Positions 4,998-6,515 of a stretch of 6,515 nt of DNA are shown one piece after another (position 1 is the stretch's first letter; each line of letters begins with the position of its first letter). The stretch lies in the NCBI GenBank assembly GCA_011049745.1, contig DRHE01000061.1, forward strand, positions 1 through 6,515, read 5' to 3'. The position numbers and the translations under genes are program-made. The stretch comes from Spirochaetales bacterium (lineage in GTDB: Bacteria; Spirochaetota; Spirochaetia; SZUA-6; DRHE01). Below the pieces are notes generated by a model that did not search any database, had not been told where the DNA came from, and was given only the letters and a program-made list of their open reading frames with translations.

Positions 4998-6277
4998 TGG
5001 CTGGAAAGATAAAAGAAATATCGGCACAGGATTTTAAAAGCGAAGTGCTTGAGGCAAAGTGCGCAGTGGTGGATTTTTACTCAACTGAATGCCCACCCTG
5101 TGAGGCTTTAGCCGGTAAATATGAAAGCTTAAGCTTGATCTACGGCGATGATGTAAAATTCATTAAAATATTTCGCCAGGAAAACCGTGCTTTAGCTGAG
5201 GAGCTGGAAGTAAGCGGTTCGCCCACCGTACTATTTTACCAGCAGGGTAAACTTATGGATGAGCGTCTTACCGGCGGCATCAGGCGGACCGACCTGATGA
5301 AAAACCTGGACCAACTGCTTGCGCCTGAGCGGGCGGAAGAATTGAAAAAAAAGATAGTTTCTAAAGAAAGGGAATGCGAGGTGCTGATCCTGGGCGGCGG
5401 CCCCGGCGGCTTGTCCGCGGCGATTTATGCCGGCCAGGCCAAATTGGATACCGTGCTGGTGGATATCGCCCTTCCCGGAGGGCAGGTAAGCACCACCCAC
5501 CTGGTTTCTAATTACCCCGGTTTTATCGAACCGCAGCCCGGGTTTATGCTCTCCCATTACATGAGTGAGCAGGCCAAGGGTGCAGGGGTCGAGTTTGTTA
5601 CCGCAGTGGATGTAAGCGAGGTTGATCTGGAGAAAAAAGAGATCCTGGTAGATGGCTTTGAGCGCATCAGGGCAAAGAAGATTATCCTGGCAACGGGCGC
5701 CTCGCCCAAACCGCTGGGTATTAAGGGAGAAAGGGAATATAAGGGCCAGGGAGTTTCCTACTGCGCAACCTGCGATGCCAAGTATTATCAGGGTAAAGAG
5801 GTAATTGTTATCGGCGGCGGTAATTCAGCTATCGAAGAATCCCTGTTTATAACCAGGTTTGCCAGCAAGGTGACGGTAGTGCACCAATTTGCCGAACTCC
5901 AGGCCAATAAACAGGCCCAACAAAAGGCCTTTAGCAATAATAAGATCACCTTTATTTTTGAGCATGAACCGCGGGAGTTCATTAAAAAAAATGGCTCCAT
6001 GGAGGCTGTTGTTGAAGATCTGAGAAGCGGGGAGTCTTCAACAATTAAGGGAGCCGGTATATTCGTTTTTGCCGGTATGAAGCCCAACCTGGATTTTGTA
6101 GGTCATGCACTCAAACGGGATCAATGGGGTTACCTGAAAACGGATGAAAAGATGTACACTAATATTTCTGATGTCTTTGCCGTGGGAGATGTACGTTCCA
6201 AAGAGTATCGCCAGATTACCACTGCCGCAGCAGATGGAACTATTGCTGCCATAGCTATAGCTGCGGAGCTGGCATAA
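4997..6277 (+). CDS. Thioredoxin-thioredoxin reductase fusion with altered NADPH site
   Basis: The 426-residue product joins a thioredoxin domain (1-108) to a thioredoxin reductase-like flavoprotein (about 125-426). The thioredoxin part has active site CPPC (Cys32-Cys35) in place of the usual WCGPC, and cis-Pro76 in SGSPTVLF. The reductase part has the FAD motif GGGPGG (133-138), the redox pair CATC (Cys256-Cys259), the second nucleotide motif GGGNSAIEES (273-282) and the terminal FAD motif VGDVR. The segment that binds the NADPH 2'-phosphate, normally HRRxxxR, reads HQFAELQ (296-302), without arginines, so NADH or reduced ferredoxin may be the donor. Known fusions such as that of Mycobacterium leprae have the reductase first; here the order is reversed, as in AhpF. 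The start overlaps the radical SAM stop (TAATG) with AAGGAG upstream, so they are translationally coupled. It likely keeps the cysteines of the peptide, or of a metalloid substrate, reduced. Confidence 0.9.
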   Translation: MAGKIKEISAQDFKSEVLEAKCAVVDFYSTECPPCEALAGKYESLSLIYGDDVKFIKIFRQENRALAEELEVSGSPTVLFYQQGKLMDERLTGGIRRTDLMKNLDQLLAPERAEELKKKIVSKERECEVLILGGGPGGLSAAIYAGQAKLDTVLVDIALPGGQVSTTHLVSNYPGFIEPQPGFMLSHYMSEQAKGAGVEFVTAVDVSEVDLEKKEILVDGFERIRAKKIILATGASPKPLGIKGEREYKGQGVSYCATCDAKYYQGKEVIVIGGGNSAIEESLFITRFASKVTVVHQFAELQANKQAQQKAFSNNKITFIFEHEPREFIKKNGSMEAVVEDLRSGESSTIKGAGIFVFAGMKPNLDFVGHALKRDQWGYLKTDEKMYTNISDVFAVGDVRSKEYRQITTAAADGTIAAIAIAAELA

Positions 6278-6300
6278 GAATTATACCTAAGAACCGTTAA

Positions 6301-6515
6301 TTATCCTTTAAGCTTCTTCTCACTCGCTCTCATGGCAATCCCCGCAAGAACTTCTGCAAGATTAGCCAATGCAGAATCGTCAGGAAGCCGGATAGTCAGG
6401 TTCATGCTTCCATCCTCATTCTTCTCCATACAATCCGAGAGAACATTCTTAAAGGTTTGAGCTGTTTCTCTGCTCCTCTCTGTTTGTGAGGTGGAGCCCA
6501 CCAGCTCTCCGATCA
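6301..6515 (-). CDS. Hypothetical protein, C-terminal part, running off the right edge
   Basis: A minus-strand frame is open from the window end down to a TAA at 6301-6303, at least 70 codons. The residues are charged and soluble, with GSTSQTERSRETAQTF near the left, a single Cys in LSDCMEKNEDG, a short SMNLTIRLPDD strand-like stretch, then a helix-prone ALANLAEVLAGIAM and a lysine-rich end. No signal peptide, membrane segment or known motif is visible. A GTG lies at 6499-6501 but the frame continues upstream; the last two bases could be the end of an ATG at the very edge, so the true start is undecided. The gene converges on trx-trxR with only 23 bases between the stops and no clear terminator. 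I do not recognise its family. Confidence 0.5.
   Translation of the reverse strand, partial: IGELVGSTSQTERSRETAQTFKNVLSDCMEKNEDGSMNLTIRLPDDSALANLAEVLAGIAMRASEKKLKG

Noticed and set aside
5231..5557. Minus-strand 108-codon frame inside the Trx-TrxR gene
   Set aside because: It is antisense to conserved thioredoxin and FAD-binding motifs and has no recognisable domain of its own.
1..6515. CRISPR array, tRNA or rRNA gene, or intact insertion sequence
   Set aside because: No regularly spaced direct repeats, cloverleaf-like segment, rRNA-like stretch or transposase was seen on either strand.

Overview
The window looks like chromosome or island DNA of an anaerobic, moderately low-GC Firmicute (Clostridia or Peptococcaceae-like). 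This is an inference from strong AGGAGG-type ribosome binding sites, tightly packed operons, an AT-rich clostridial-style MerA, and a radical SAM/thioredoxin gene set typical of anaerobes. Nothing in the sequence fixes the species.

Layout. Positions 2-145 are the last 47 codons of a class III adenylate/guanylate cyclase-type protein cut by the window edge. Positions 146-546 hold no confident gene: there is a more GC-rich patch with hairpins and one weak minus-strand reading frame (235-420). A promoter with the geometry of a MerR-family operator (547-577) drives a 23-codon leader ORF (615-686), which overlaps the start of a complete mercuric reductase gene, merA (679-2280), carrying one N-terminal heavy-metal domain. 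No merR, merT, merP or merB is visible.

A second transcription unit follows on the same strand. A TTGACT/TATTTA promoter is overlapped by a perfect 19-bp palindrome, the probable operator of the first gene. In order come: a MarR regulator (2426-2833); a short ArsM-like methyltransferase that keeps the three arsenic-binding cysteines (2856-3512); an unlisted 31-codon four-cysteine peptide (3530-3625); a strong terminator/attenuator hairpin (3635-3671); a radical SAM/SPASM peptide-maturase-like enzyme (3684-4997); and a thioredoxin-thioredoxin reductase fusion (4997-6277). The last two overlap by one base. A convergent minus-strand ORF of unknown function runs off the right edge (6301-6515).

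How the genes may work together. The second unit looks like a compact RiPP (ribosomally made, post-translationally modified peptide) locus. A small Cys-rich precursor is made in excess upstream of an attenuator, a SPASM radical SAM enzyme modifies it, and the fused thioredoxin system handles its thiols. The ArsM-like enzyme and the adjacent merA suggest a link to thiophilic elements (As, Hg, possibly Se or Sb). The joint function is inference; the gene families and motifs are directly visible.
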